Source: Alopecurus myosuroides (lineage: Eukaryota; Streptophyta; Magnoliopsida; Poales; Poaceae). Taken from it: a DNA stretch of 64,000 bases. Positions 1 to 10,649 of the stretch are shown one piece after another; the first letter of the stretch is position 1; the number at the start of each line of letters is the position of its first letter. The stretch spans positions 171,189,715 to 171,253,714 of the forward strand of contig CM054062.1 of the NCBI GenBank assembly GCA_028641055.1. The letters run 5' to 3'. The notes under the pieces are model-generated. The model ran no database searches and was not told the origin of the DNA. It saw nothing but the letters and a program-made list of their open reading frames with translations. The translations under genes were made by a program, and so were the position numbers.

Positions 1-19
1 GGAGATCGAGGATGTCAAG
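1..19 (+). mobile_element. LINE fragment, 5' side of the outer LTR element insertion
   Basis: These bases are the left flank of the outer LTR element. Bases 15-19 (tcaag) are the target duplication, repeated at 28451-28455. Joining base 19 to base 28456 gives an open frame (Glu-Ile-Glu-Asp-Val-Lys-Ile-Lys-Val) that runs into the LINE ORF1 region, so both sides were one LINE before the insertion. The LINE's true 5' end is outside the window. Confidence 0.8.
15..19. repeat. Target site duplication of the outer element (tcaag), left copy
   Basis: The exact 5-bp match tcaag also lies at 28451-28455, immediately outside the other end of the element. Five bases is the usual LTR-element duplication length. 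Confidence 0.92.
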
Positions 20-1369
20 TGTGACGCCCCGGGATCGGGCACTATGCAGATTTCAGCATTCCCGCCAAATCCGCATAATAACCGATTCCAGGTTGCCACT
101 TGTGATAACATTACAACAGTTCACGAATAATCCACAACAACAGAAGAGATTTATACAAGACGACTCAAACGAGTCGAGAATACAACTGATACAACACAAA
201 GATCCAAATACCAGCGGAAGAAACAACATAGCGTCCGGCTACGGACAAGATACAAATTGGACTAAGAGTCCTGAAGATAACCGAGAGCGTCCAATCCCTG
301 CCCGGGCCAAGCCGGAGGGATTCCCAAGCTAACGTCGTCAGACTTCAAATCTGTTGACTGCAATGTTGAATATGCAGCCACGAAAATGAATTCGTGGGTC
401 AGTACGGTTAAGTACTGGCAAGGGGATAAAAACCCATACTCACAAAATACCGGCGTAACCAGTCATCACAAGATACAAATACTTTGGGTTCAACGGAAAG
501 GAAGGGATTATTGCAAAGAAGCGGCAGCGGGCTGCACTAACCAACTACAGAAACACACTACAACTTCCGGCTAACAGAAAGAAGATAAGATCGCGTATTG
601 TAACCAACTGAAAGAAACTCCAAACAAACCCATCCAATGTTACCCCCTACTAAGGAAGCAACCCAAGGATTACTCACACAGTTGATTAGGGTGAAGTCAG
701 GTTATTGTGACAATAAACCTATTACTAGTCAAGATTAGCATTAGTTAGGTGTAAGTTGTTCTGAGTACTTGTTAGCCAGTACTTTCACCAAGTCGTCACA
801 TAACCGCGGACAACACGGCTTCTCGAGAAGATTTATCCCTGCAGGGTGTGCTCCAGTACCCGTACACACTCGAGCCACCAACTAAAACTCAGGTTGGCTC
901 GACACGACCCAAACCGTCTCTACAACCCATCCTAGGAGCCACGGAGCTATAAGGTCCCAGTCACGCAACCGAATACTCAGCGCAGGTGTGCAAAACTCCC
1001 GCAGGACACAACACCCCGGCACTACAGGCCTCGCCCTATATGCATCATCATCATCATCAGTAACCATGGGTGATCAACCCATTATGCAAGGAGCAAATGG
1101 AACACCCGAACTAAGTGTGGCTCTTCGGACAAGCTGCAGATCAGGTCTAAGTCGAGGGGGGTTCCATACCACCACCCGGATGCGGTGAGCACGCTCATCA
1201 TGGATCAGTAGACAAGACTCTTTTCCTAATTAAGTTCGACACTAGCAGGCTTCAAAACCCTAACCCGGGCCTCCTGCCGGTGCCTTAACATCAAATTATT
1301 ATTGCCCAAAACATTAACATGTTGTTGATTGAATTGAAACCCAACTATCAACTAAACAGGTGATAGGAC
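20..1369 (-). repeat. Outer element left LTR, segment 1 of 3
   Basis: This segment matches 24347-25696 base for base in length (1350 bp) with scattered substitutions. It contains a short CAT repeat near 1044-1057 and a block at about 791-847 that resembles the chromovirus LTR. It ends with aggac, the target of the first nested element. The short ORFs in it occur on both strands and are repeated in the other LTR, so they are not called genes. Confidence 0.93.
1365..1369. repeat. Target site duplication of nested element 1 (aggac), left copy
   Basis: The right copy is at 11223-11227. The unfilled site is present once, at 25692-25696, in the intact LTR of the outer element, which proves that the insertion came later. 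Confidence 0.95.
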
Positions 1370-1942
1370 TGTCGAGACATCGTAGTAGTTTTCATAGACT
1401 GGGGTGCCATGAGACTACGGTAGAGACGTGGGGTAACGGGATAGCGTAGTAACACAGAACACGGGATTTACCCAGGTTCGGTACGTCGCGACAGTACGGC
1501 GTACCTACTCCTGCACTTCTCACTATGTGGGACTAAAGCCCGTATAATAAGGTTACAATGTAAGAGAATAGATCCAGCTACTCGTCGAGGATGAACTTCC
1601 CGGCGAGTTGCGTAAGGCTTGAGCTTGAACCTAGAACCTTGGAACTAAAGGAACTTATGAAATCTATCTCCCGTCCGGCTTTATATAATAGCCGGATTAG
1701 GGCTTACAGAACCAGAAACCTAGAAGACTACGTTTTACTTGTAACTTGGAAAGTAAGGAATCCGTCTTCTCCTCCAAGCCAGATCACGCGGGCCGTGATC
1801 CGGGTTCTTCTAGAATCCGGCTTCTGCGCGTCGGACTACTGGGCCGCCCAATGGACCTAAGCCCATTACCATGTAGGCCACCCTGGTAGTCCGGCTCTTT
1901 TGTCTACCATCTTCTATACCCCTATTCAGTATATATCCGACA
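1370..1942 (-). repeat. Element 1 left LTR (3' LTR in sense direction)
   Basis: 573 bp, tgtcgagaca to atatccgaca. It differs from the right LTR (10650-11222) at one base that I can see, in the catagactgg/catagattgg block. A minus-strand TATATAAA box lies at 1680-1687 inside an imperfect palindrome (ccggct...agccgg) and is the likely LTR promoter. The 89-codon ORF in this LTR is identical in all four inner LTRs and is incidental. Confidence 0.94.
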
Positions 1943-1958
1943 GTAGCCCCCAGGAAGG
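1943..1958 (-). other. Polypurine tract of element 1
   Basis: On the minus strand this reads CCTTCCTGGGGGCTAC and abuts the LTR. It is the expected second-strand priming site and confirms the minus orientation. The same tract is at 12426-12441 in copy 2. Confidence 0.75.
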
Positions 1959-2335
1959 ATCAAAACTCTGAAACTCCGCCTTTCGTCAAATACATTTTGT
2001 CCGGGAAAACTTGATTCAGCAGTCTTGATTCTTTCTTCTTTCCTTTTGAAGGAGATGGTAACATAAAACTCGGAACTATGAAAATCCGGCTTTTCTTCTC
2101 GCGCTCCTTCGCGGAAAAGGAACTCGTGACATCAGCGCCTCAATCACGCTGACGCAAGCGCCGCTTGGTTTCACGCGGGAAACCCTGCAACGTATCTCTG
2201 ACAGATTCTCACGAGAAACGAGGAGATAGCCATCATTCCTCTGTCGTTCCGTTTCCCGGATTTTCCGGCGAGCGACACGCGTCGAACATCCAACGATCAA
2301 AAGAGCCGTTGGCGCGTATCTAGAGGTTTTCAGGC

Positions 2336-2343
2336 TATAAATA
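2336..2343 (+). promoter_or_regulatory. TATA box of the antisense gene, element 1
   Basis: TATAAATA lies 149 bp upstream of the ATG at 2485. The same box is at the same distance in copy 2 (12819-12826), although the copies differ at nearby bases. It is a credible core promoter for a transcript opposite to the retrotransposon RNA. Confidence 0.65.
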
Positions 2344-2484
2344 TCCGTCCTCGTCGTCATCGGAAATCTTTCCTCACTCCACACTGCCCACGCCATTGAC
2401 GCAAACGCGAGCACGAGAGCAAGAACGAGACCTTGCCCCGACGAGCCCTTTGCACGCCGGAGCGCTCACTCGCCACCGAAAAAG

Positions 2485-5394
2485 ATGGCCTCTCCGTCGT
2501 CCTCACCGGCTCGCGCCTCCATCGACGAGCTTTTGGGCGACCTAGATCCACAGCTGGGGTCGCCCAAGCATGCCGGCGGCGGGCCGGAAAAGACCACTGC
2601 ATCCGCGGCGGGCGGAGGAAACGCTTCCGCCGCCGCGGACGTAGCGGGCCCAAGCGCCACGACAACCCCGCCGTTCGCACCTGAAACGGCGGAGGAGAAA
2701 ATTGAGCTCCTCGGCGAGAAACTTGCCGCCGCGAAGGCCGCCGCCGGAGCAGACGAGGAAGAGGAAACTGCAGGCAACTGGAGTGCCTGCAGTATTCCCC
2801 CGGCTCTCCTTCCCAACTTGGAGAAGGAGGGCTTAGTTCTAAAAAAGAAGTGGCGGCTCCCGGAAGAGGAGACTGAACCCATGCCTCAAGAGGGCGAAAG
2901 GGTGCTTCTTACCTCCCACCTTCTACGAGGTATGGGGTTGCCACCTTCCTCTTTCTTCCTCCAGGTTCTGTCACACTACAGCATCCAACCTCATAACCTT
3001 CCTCCCAATTCTATTCTGTACATGGCCGGCTTCCAAGCCTTGTTCGAAGGTTACCTAGGAATAGAGCCTAGGTTAGATTTTTGGCTGTATTGCTTTGGGG
3101 TGAAGCGTAACTCTTCGGAGGGCGCACTCCCAAATTGCGGGACCATTTCCTTTACTCTTCGGAGATTCCGAGAGGATTGGTTCCCCAAAATCAAAACCTC
3201 AGAATCCGTCAAATTTTGGACGGGCTCTTTTTTCTATCATCCCGACGTGCCTTTTCCTAAAAAGGCCGTCGGGGTTCCACCTTTTGTGAACTCCGCCGCC
3301 GTTCCCCAGGATAACTGGGTAACAGAGGCCGTCCAAGTTCTGCCTTCAGATCTGCTAAGGATCAAGAGGCGCATCGCCAAGCTCACCTCCTCCAAACCTC
3401 CTTTGACCGGTATGGACACGGTCTTTTGCTGGCTGGATAGGCGGATTCAGCCATTAGAAAATCACGGAGGCCGTCTCCTGTGTGAATACACGGGAGCCAA
3501 GGATCCAATGCGGACAACCGACAAGGATTGGCCCGCAAAGGAACTTAGGCGGCGCATCAATCAGTTGGTCGCATCACGCGACCAATACACGGAGAGTCGG
3601 CCAATGTACACGGCCGACAACCCAGCTCCTAAGGTAAATTTTCCGTCATTTGAGTATAATCTCACTTCCTGGATAATCTACCTTTTGACTCTGATTGGTT
3701 TTTCCGACAGCTTGTGGATCTTCCAGACTCGGAGTTAGCCTCTGAGGCCGAGCTGGATGCGCTGCGCTCCGCCGCTACGGGTGGGCGCAAACGCAAGAAG
3801 ATAATTTCTTCGGATGAAATTATCGACCTTGACGGAATCCCCGTCGCCACTTCCAGGTTATTTTCTTCTGGGTTTTTTCTTCTATGGGATCTTTTTCATC
3901 CATCTTCGGTGTTTTAACCTTTTCCGGGTTTTTGGTTTTTAGCCTACCCCCCTCCAACTCGAAGCCGAGAAAGTTGAAGAAACTCAGAGCTTCTTCCAAC
4001 CGAGGCGGCCAACCATCTCCCGCCGTTGCCCCGGACACGCCGCAGACAATGGCGGAAGAGCCTACTGCAGCCACCACCACCAAGCCCCCAGAGCCCAGCC
4101 AGCCCGTTGTGTCCGAGTCGGACACGAGGGAAAGGGCGGCTCCAGAGGTGGGGAAATCTTCTCGGACCTTCGACGAGGAAATCCCCACCTTTGACAAGGA
4201 TTTTAAGGCTATAAATGACGGCTTGGACGCAGCCGGAAATCACTTCGCGGAATATGCGAAAGAATTCCAAGAAAACTTAGCAGGTTTGCAGCGCATGAGC
4301 CAGGTATGTAACTCTAGCCCCCAAGCATTAAACAAAATGCGTGCTTTTTTGCTTTGATGTTTTTTGTTAACCATACTTTTCCTTGCTGTGTTTCAGCAAA
4401 CCTCCGAGGCCATAAACCTGGAAGTTTTCAGGAAGCTCACCATCAAGAATAAAGAAGTTCGAAGTCTTCTTTCTATTCTTGAGGAGAAAGAGGCGGAGCT
4501 GGAATCATCTCAGCTCGCTTTGACAGAAACGAAAGGTAAGCTTTTTTCGTTTTGAAATTTCCGATTTAAGACTTTGTCTAAGTTTTTTCCCGAGGAAATT
4601 GATCAACTCGGATTTTCCCTTGCTTTTCAGCTGCCTTAGCTGAGGCTAAACAAGCAGCGGAAGATTCTGGCAACGCCGAAATTCTCCGCAATGAGAACAT
4701 TGAGCTTCACAAGAATCTTGTGAAAGCTCAGCAAGACCTGGAAGCCAGCAACCTGGCTCTTGGAATGGCGAACAGGCGGAGAAAGACAAATCCACCATTC
4801 AGGATTTGACTGAAGCTCTGAACCTTCGCCTGGAGGAAGTTTCCGAGATCGACAAGCTCATCGGTAAATTTCTTACCCTTTTCCTCATCTTTCCATGTTT
4901 TGCTTTCTCTGTTTGTCTGCTTAACCCTTTTGTATGTTTTATTGGATCAAACAGGAGACACCCCAGATGGCACTCGGGCTGCAGGCATCCGAGCTTTCGG
5001 GGAGACATGGAATTTGGTGAAGGCTGTTGCAACGCAGTTAGTAGGCAAGTTTCTTCCCGATAAATCTGGGGAATGCTCGGAGGTTGAAAAACTTCCGGGT
5101 ATCATCATGGAGGTGGCGGAGTCCAAGGAGTCTATTCTCCGCTCCGCTGCACGGGGTGGTGCGCGCATGGCCTTAGGCCTTATGCGCATGCACTATCCTA
5201 GTGCCAAATCCTGGCGTGTGGCCACCGGTGTCCCTCAGGGATACACGGATGCGCAACGATCCACCATTTTTGGTGAAGTTAAGGGCCACGCCACCCAGAT
5301 TGCCGCCATGGTAAATGTCGTCGTCAACTATCCAGAAGAGGAAGCTCCTCCAATCCCCGATGAAGAAAGCAGCGAGGAGGAGTCGGATTCTTGA
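2485..5394 (+). pseudogene. Antisense gene of element 1, broken by a 16-bp deletion
   Basis: This is the same six-exon gene as in copy 2. Exons by splice signals are 2485-3633, 3711-3856, 3943-4303, 4397-4535, 4631-4863 and 4955-5394. All introns keep GT and AG. Exon 1 encodes an Ala/Ser-rich head and a domain resembling Pfam PF04195 (putative gypsy-type transposon domain), with four fewer Ala codons than copy 2 in a GCC repeat. Exons 4-5 are coiled-coil-like. Exon 5 lacks 16 bp after base 4769 relative to copy 2, shifting the frame to a stop about 14 codons later and removing the conserved C-terminal exon. It was probably functional in the source copy; the break is recent because the rest is almost identical to copy 2. 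Molecular function is unknown. Confidence 0.82.
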
Positions 5395-6004
5395 AGGGTT
5401 ACCTGGAACCTGGATAGAAAAATTAGACAATAGGAGCATTACTGTTCTTTCATTTGTAATCCAAAATGTAATGCTTCTTATGTATTAATGAAAATTCCGC
5501 CTTTTGCAGTTTAAACTATGAAATTACTTTGCAAGTTGTTTAGATCATTCCTTTATCTTCTAAGTTCTCTGGTGTATATGCTTTAACTGTCCTTAGTGTT
5601 TGAAATGGCTCAAATAGCATTATGAATCGTTATGCCGAGTAACTGGGGACGAACCAATCAGTTTTGAAACTCGGAAACATGAATCATGATAAAGGCATTT
5701 TTACTAACTAGTTCCAGTAACCCAGCGTACACACAATCAGATAAGACTTAGAGAAACAAGGAAAGTTTTAAGTGAAACTTGGGCACGCAGGCAATTCAAG
5801 TTTCCTTTAGCCGTTAAAAGGCTGAAAAATCATTCAGTTATGTAACGCCGAGTACGCAAGCACAATTCGGGTTAACGTTGAGAAATTTGTAAGATCATTG
5901 GGAAATAGATGAGGCGGAAACACTTTGCACTTATAAGAAATATGGATGACAGCATTCCGACAACTTTATTTCATGATCTCAAAAGATGTTTACATAGATT
6001 TGAA
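5395..6004. other. Non-coding spacer between antisense gene and pol in element 1
   Basis: About 610 bp with no credible coding frame. It starts with the presumed 3' end of the antisense transcript (AT-rich, with a tgtattaatgaaaa stretch near 5480) and runs to the truncated end of pol. An autonomous relative would carry RNase H and integrase here; no trace of either is seen. Confidence 0.7.
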
Positions 6005-6983
6005 CTAAGTACAGAAGGGGACATAACTTGCTAGACGTTCCCAGGCTTCCGCAATCCACTTGACCTTGTCGAACTTCTCCAGCAATTTGTGAAATGGTAA
6101 GGTTTTAGCCCCCAGCCAACTAAGAAATCTTTTTATGGCTGTGGCGGAACCCGGCAATTCTGGGACATCTTTTTCACACGTAAATTCTGAGATGTTCGAG
6201 ATTGCCTTAATCTTTTCCGGGTTAACTTCTATTCCTCTATGAGAAACGATGACCCAGAAGTTTTCCTGAGGGAACCCCGAATACGCACTTAGATGGATTC
6301 AACTTCATCTTGTAAGTGCGCAAGTTTTCGAAAGTTTCTCGCAAATCCTCAAGGAGTGTATCTTTTTCCTTGGTTACGACAGCAATATCGTCCACGTAAA
6401 CATGGACGTTTCTGCCAATCTGACTATGCAAACAACGTTGCATGCAACGCTGGTAGGTTGCACCTGCGTTCTTCAGGCCAAAAGGCATGGTTACATAGTA
6501 ATACGTCCCGTACGGGGTTATAAAAGAAGTCTTGATTTGATCTTCCTTTTTCATGCGTATTTGGTGGTACCCGGAGTATGCATCCAAAAAGCATAAAAGC
6601 TCGGAGCCTGCAGTGGCATCTATTATTTGGTCGATTCGCGGCAGTGCGAACCTATCTTTCGGACATAACTTGTTCAATCCTGTGTAATCTATACACATTC
6701 TGAGGGCAGTTGTGTCTTTCTTCGGTACTAATACCGGATTTGCGGACCAGTCAGTATGGATTACTTCCTTGATAAAATCCGCTGCTAAAAGCCGGATAAT
6801 TTCCTTGCCAATAGCCTTCCGTCTTCTTCCGTCAAATCGACGGAGACCTTGTTTGACGGGTTTTGATCCGGGAATAACCTTGAGTTGGTGCTCAGCAAGT
6901 TCCCTGGGTACGCCTGGCATGTCAGCTGGACACCAGGCAAAAATATCCCAGTTCTCACGGAGGAACTTGATGAGCTCGCCTTC
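6005..6983 (-). pseudogene. Reverse transcriptase fragment of pol, element 1
   Basis: The frame continues in phase from gag-protease past a TAG codon (6984-6986). It shows RT motifs: a LVPKKD stretch, FLDAYSGYHQI, MPFGLKNAGATYQR and the catalytic YVDD box (about 6387-6400). A 2-bp deletion near 6251 relative to copy 2 shifts the frame to an early stop at 6237. Downstream the family reads only to the RT thumb and connection and stops; RNase H and integrase are missing. This copy cannot make a complete RT. Confidence 0.85.
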
Positions 6984-9900
6984 CTATTTGTCGGTCATCC
7001 CAGTCCCTACAACGACGAATTTTGTCGGATCTTTGGGATCTAGGATTACCTGTATTGTATTCTCGGATGCCTTGAAGCTATCTGTTGGCTTCCGAGTTTC
7101 TTTTCCTGCCGGCATTTCTTTCGGCGATACCTCCTTGGCTAACTCCTTCAGTTCTTCCTGAGCTATAACTCTTTGAGCGCAAAGGGCGTTTTGCTTCTCC
7201 AACTCGTTTGCCAGCTTGAAATCACCGGCAATTGTGATTACTCCTCCTTTGGGTCCTGGCATCTTCAGCTTGTTGTAGATATAGCAAGATCTTGCCATAA
7301 ACTTGGCGAAAGCCGGACGTCCGAGTATTGCGTGATACACGCTCTCGAACGGCACAACTTCGAAGGATACTTTTTCCTGCCGGAAGTGATCTTTATCTCC
7401 GAAGGTGACATCTAGGGAAATTTCTCCTAGGGATCGTGTTTGCCTGCCAGGAACGATGCCATGGAAGCGTATATTGCTGTAATTGAGCTGGGACTCGGAT
7501 ATCTTCAAGTGCTTCAGTGTATCCAGGTACATTATATTGATGCTGGATCCTCCGTCCATCAGCACTCTTCTTAGCCTAGTGTTTTGAACAATAGGGCTTA
7601 CAACAAGAGCTTGTGTGCCGGGTTCAGGGATATTTCCGGGATGATCTGACTGATCCCAGATTATCGGTGTGTTGGAGTACTTCAAGAATTTTGGGGTTGC
7701 AGGAACAACCGCGTTTATTTCTCGAAGTGTCCTTTTGGCCACCTTTGCTGACGGGGTTGCTAGGAAAGTTAACATTGCTTCTCCGTCAACTCTCGGAAAT
7801 TTGGGTTCGCCTTTTCGCTGCTGTTCCTGGATTTTGTCGTCAGTGTCCGATTCACTGTCTTCTTTTTCAGCTTCTGGCTTTTGTTTGGCAGGTTTCCTTT
7901 TGGAACCCTTCCCTTTATTTCCGGATCCTGCATTGCATTTCATATGCTTGTTTAGCCGGCATTGCGCGTTTGTGTGGGTTGGTTTCCCAAACTGAGAGTG
8001 GTGGACGCAGGGTTCCGACTTGATTCTCTCCCATTCTTCAGGAGTGTAATTGATGGGATCCGGACTGCGGCATTTCCACTTGTTCCCTTTTTCTCCTCCA
8101 AAGGCTAAGTTAACCTCCTTGGGCTTTGTTGTTGACTCCGGAGTTCCTTTTTTATCAGAACGAGGTGTTTTCTTGGCCAGTATCAGTGACTCAATATTGC
8201 CTCCTCTTGCTCTAATATCATCTTCGGCTGCAGCATGCTCATTAGCGGTTGTAAGCATAGATCCGAGATCTTTGTGCTTTTTAGAACCAACCATGAACGG
8301 TACAAGTCCGGGTTTTAGGCCATTGACGAAAGCATGCATTGCTTGTACGTCAGTTACTCCAGAGCAACTATTCTTCATCGCAGTCCATCTGGAGATGAAA
8401 TCCACGTATGGTTCGTCTTCAAATTGGGTGCAACGGTTCAGCTGGTTGATGCTATTTGGGCGTTTGTATGTTCCCCTAAAATGCTGGGTAAATACTCTCG
8501 CCATATCATCCCAACTGTCGACAGTTCTTGATGGTAAACCATTAATCCAATCTCTGGCTCCGTCTAGCAACATTAGGGGAAGAAACTTGACAGCTTCCAG
8601 GTCTGTCCCGTTGTTGATCTGGACGGCTGTGTAATAATCTGAAAGCCAGGTATCCGGGTTTGTACTGCCGGTATATTTTTGGTAGGTTGGACCAACTTTG
8701 GCGAAGCCAGAATGCAGGGTTATCCTTCGGATCCTGTCAGTAAAACACTTAGGACCAAAGTATAGATCATCCTTTTCTGCTCTATCAATATGTGCAGAAT
8801 ATCTCCCGGCTGAATGGACAGAAGGGGATCTGCTCCTTTCTTTTCCATTGTTACACGGACGCGTTTTTCCGAGGTTATCTCTATCTCTTCCGTTGTCACG
8901 CCCTCTGGGATTAGGTGGAGTCCTGCTCCTGTACCTTTCCTTATCTTTAGGCGGTGTCCGAGATCTTTCACGTCTGTGAGGTGTATCGTATCTTCCAGCT
9001 TTTTCAGCTGGGTTTCTCAGAGGTGGCATTATTTTGCCGTCATTCCGGTGTTTGTCTTCCCGATCGTGTGGTTTATACCCATCTTTCGGGAGATGAGGTC
9101 CGGTTCTAGACGCTGCGTCCCGGTTGTCGGGGTTTTTCTTGTCTTTTCTCGGATCCTCTTTTTTATCCGAATCTCTGGGTTCTTCCGGTCCAGGTGCTCC
9201 AGCAGCGCAAGTAACAGTTTTGCAGAGGGCGGAATTATCATGCAGCCTCCCTGATCGCTCTTGTCCTCGCTGTTGCTGCTGTAATGCTTTTCCTAGGAAA
9301 GCATACACCCCTTGGAGTTTTTCCCCGTTGGAGTACAGATCATTGTTCAGGATGGCGAACGCTGCTTCCGCGTTTTCTGCTGCGGTTTTGTATATTGGCT
9401 CGCCCTTGGCATCTTTGCCGTTTAACTGCTTTTGCCAAGATGGGTTATAGAACCTTTCTTTCGGCGGCAGTTCTTCCGGTTTTGCAATTCCGGGTAACCT
9501 AGTAGGTTTTAAGGCAGATCTATGCTTTCTCCCGTACTCCTCTATTTCTTCCTTCATGATTTTGATGTCATTATGGGTTTGTTGGAGATGTTGCCGAGAT
9601 CTAAGCAGATGTTGTTGTTGCCGTTGGAAAGCTTGTCTCCTGGCTTCCAGCATCTCAGGGGGTTCATTGGGTCCCACTGGAGTTTGTAATAGTTCTTGCT
9701 CTTCCAGTTCTGTCATTGGCGGAGCAGTGATTTCCTTAGATTTCTTTTCCATAGGCTTTGTGCCACTAATATCTCCAACTTCCAGGTTTTCATCAGCGAG
9801 ATCGGCTGACTTTTTCTTCCGGAGTTTGTACTGGAGTTTTTTAGAAGCACGGTGCTTTTTCTTGGAAGACGGAGGTTTTTTGACAGGTTCATCCTCTGTC

Positions 9901-10427
9901 ATCTCCTTGACGTTAGGAAATATCGAAGAAGTTTCTCCGTCTTCCCTCTCTTCTGCTGGCGGAGGGGTTTTAGGGCTTTCCTGGCTATCGGCACCCGTTG
10001 TATCAGCTGGTTTTGCCATTAGCACTTCATGGAACCCTTCTTGAAAGGACTTAACTTTTCTTACGAAGGCCTCATCGTCTTCGTCTTCGGATTCGAAGTT
10101 ATCCGATCCGGTTTCCGACTCCAATCTCGCCTCAATGGCGGCAAGCACGGACTCTGTTTCCGAGTTCATCGTCTGGTTGACGGATATCGGATCTTCCGTC
10201 TCTGTGACGGGTATTGGTTCTTCCGTCTCTGTGACGGGTGTAATGTTGTTATCTGCCTCTTGCACGGGATTTCCGTCATCCGTGTTTTCAGCGATCTCGG
10301 ATTGCACCATGCCGATAAAGTGCGTACCACTGTTTTGTCGGCGATCTGAGCAAAATCCGGCATCATAGTCGTCTTCGACTGGGTATAGGGCGGGTGGGAA
10401 ATAATTGCTTTCACCGCAAAACCCCAT
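6984..10427 (-). CDS. gag: Gag-protease polyprotein of element 1 (1147 aa)
   Basis: Gag forms the particle that packages retrotransposon RNA, and the protease matures it. In order: an acidic and coiled-coil-rich N-terminal extension of about 480 residues; an Arg-Ser/Arg-Asp-rich tract at about 485-540; a Retrotrans_gag-like core at about 570-735 (with a DARDWINGLP-type segment); a Cys/His cluster near 805-830 (C-x2-H...H-x4-C); and an aspartic protease with Asp-Gly-Gly-Ser-Ser near 957. The frame ends at TAG, with RT following in the same frame. The start chosen is the Met shared with copy 2; upstream sequence here has a 1-bp deletion that closes the longer frame seen in copy 2. Length is identical to copy 2. 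Gag is usually shorter, so the N-terminal extension is notable. Confidence 0.88.
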   Translation of the reverse strand: MGFCGESNYFPPALYPVEDDYDAGFCSDRRQNSGTHFIGMVQSEIAENTDDGNPVQEADNNITPVTETEEPIPVTETEDPISVNQTMNSETESVLAAIEARLESETGSDNFESEDEDDEAFVRKVKSFQEGFHEVLMAKPADTTGADSQESPKTPPPAEEREDGETSSIFPNVKEMTEDEPVKKPPSSKKKHRASKKLQYKLRKKKSADLADENLEVGDISGTKPMEKKSKEITAPPMTELEEQELLQTPVGPNEPPEMLEARRQAFQRQQQHLLRSRQHLQQTHNDIKIMKEEIEEYGRKHRSALKPTRLPGIAKPEELPPKERFYNPSWQKQLNGKDAKGEPIYKTAAENAEAAFAILNNDLYSNGEKLQGVYAFLGKALQQQQRGQERSGRLHDNSALCKTVTCAAGAPGPEEPRDSDKKEDPRKDKKNPDNRDAASRTGPHLPKDGYKPHDREDKHRNDGKIMPPLRNPAEKAGRYDTPHRRERSRTPPKDKERYRSRTPPNPRGRDNGRDRDNLGKTRPCNNGKERSRSPSVHSAGRYSAHIDRAEKDDLYFGPKCFTDRIRRITLHSGFAKVGPTYQKYTGSTNPDTWLSDYYTAVQINNGTDLEAVKFLPLMLLDGARDWINGLPSRTVDSWDDMARVFTQHFRGTYKRPNSINQLNRCTQFEDEPYVDFISRWTAMKNSCSGVTDVQAMHAFVNGLKPGLVPFMVGSKKHKDLGSMLTTANEHAAAEDDIRARGGNIESLILAKKTPRSDKKGTPESTTKPKEVNLAFGGEKGNKWKCRSPDPINYTPEEWERIKSEPCVHHSQFGKPTHTNAQCRLNKHMKCNAGSGNKGKGSKRKPAKQKPEAEKEDSESDTDDKIQEQQRKGEPKFPRVDGEAMLTFLATPSAKVAKRTLREINAVVPATPKFLKYSNTPIIWDQSDHPGNIPEPGTQALVVSPIVQNTRLRRVLMDGGSSINIMYLDTLKHLKISESQLNYSNIRFHGIVPGRQTRSLGEISLDVTFGDKDHFRQEKVSFEVVPFESVYHAILGRPAFAKFMARSCYIYNKLKMPGPKGGVITIAGDFKLANELEKQNALCAQRVIAQEELKELAKEVSPKEMPAGKETRKPTDSFKASENTIQVILDPKDPTKFVVVGTGMTDK

Positions 10428-10484
10428 TGCTTCCGCGGTTAATCCGATAAAGATGTTAGCAGATCCAATCGGTAAAACGCAGGC

Positions 10485-10490
10485 ACTTAC
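10485..10490 (-). promoter_or_regulatory. Candidate 5' splice donor in the gag leader, element 1
   Basis: On the minus strand CACCTG is followed by GTAAGT, a perfect plant donor, with a CTAAC branch-like motif downstream before the gag ATG. The same site is at 20999-21004 in copy 2. Whether the genomic RNA is spliced here is not shown. Confidence 0.35.
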
Positions 10491-10631
10491 CAGGTGGTTT
10501 TGCGCCGGTATGTAGGATCCGTTTCGAGGAAGCGCCCGACGTCGTCGTCGAATTCCAAGCTTCCGACAGTGATCGATCTTCCAATTCCGCCTAGTATCCC
10601 AGATCGGAACTTCACGCCTGACGTCGTTTGC

Positions 10632-10649
10632 CCCACGGTGGGCGCCAAC
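10632..10649 (-). other. Primer binding site of element 1
   Basis: The minus strand immediately after the LTR reads GTTGGCGCCCACCGTGGG. The TGGCGCC core matches the 3' end of tRNA-Asp-type primers used by many plant Gypsy elements. It fixes the sense strand as minus. Confidence 0.8.

Noticed and set aside
1044..1057. CAT repeat as a meaningful microsatellite or tag-like sequence
   Set aside because: Only a few units and the same in both LTRs; there is no sign of expansion.
1591..1860. 89-codon ORF present in all four inner LTRs
   Set aside because: Its identity only reflects LTR identity. It has no domain and lies antisense to the LTR transcription direction.
7613..10368. Many plus-strand ORFs opposite gag (for example 8050-8634, 9556-10044)
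   Set aside because: They are shadows of the long minus-strand gag frame, with Cys/Ser/Phe-rich composition typical of antisense reading.
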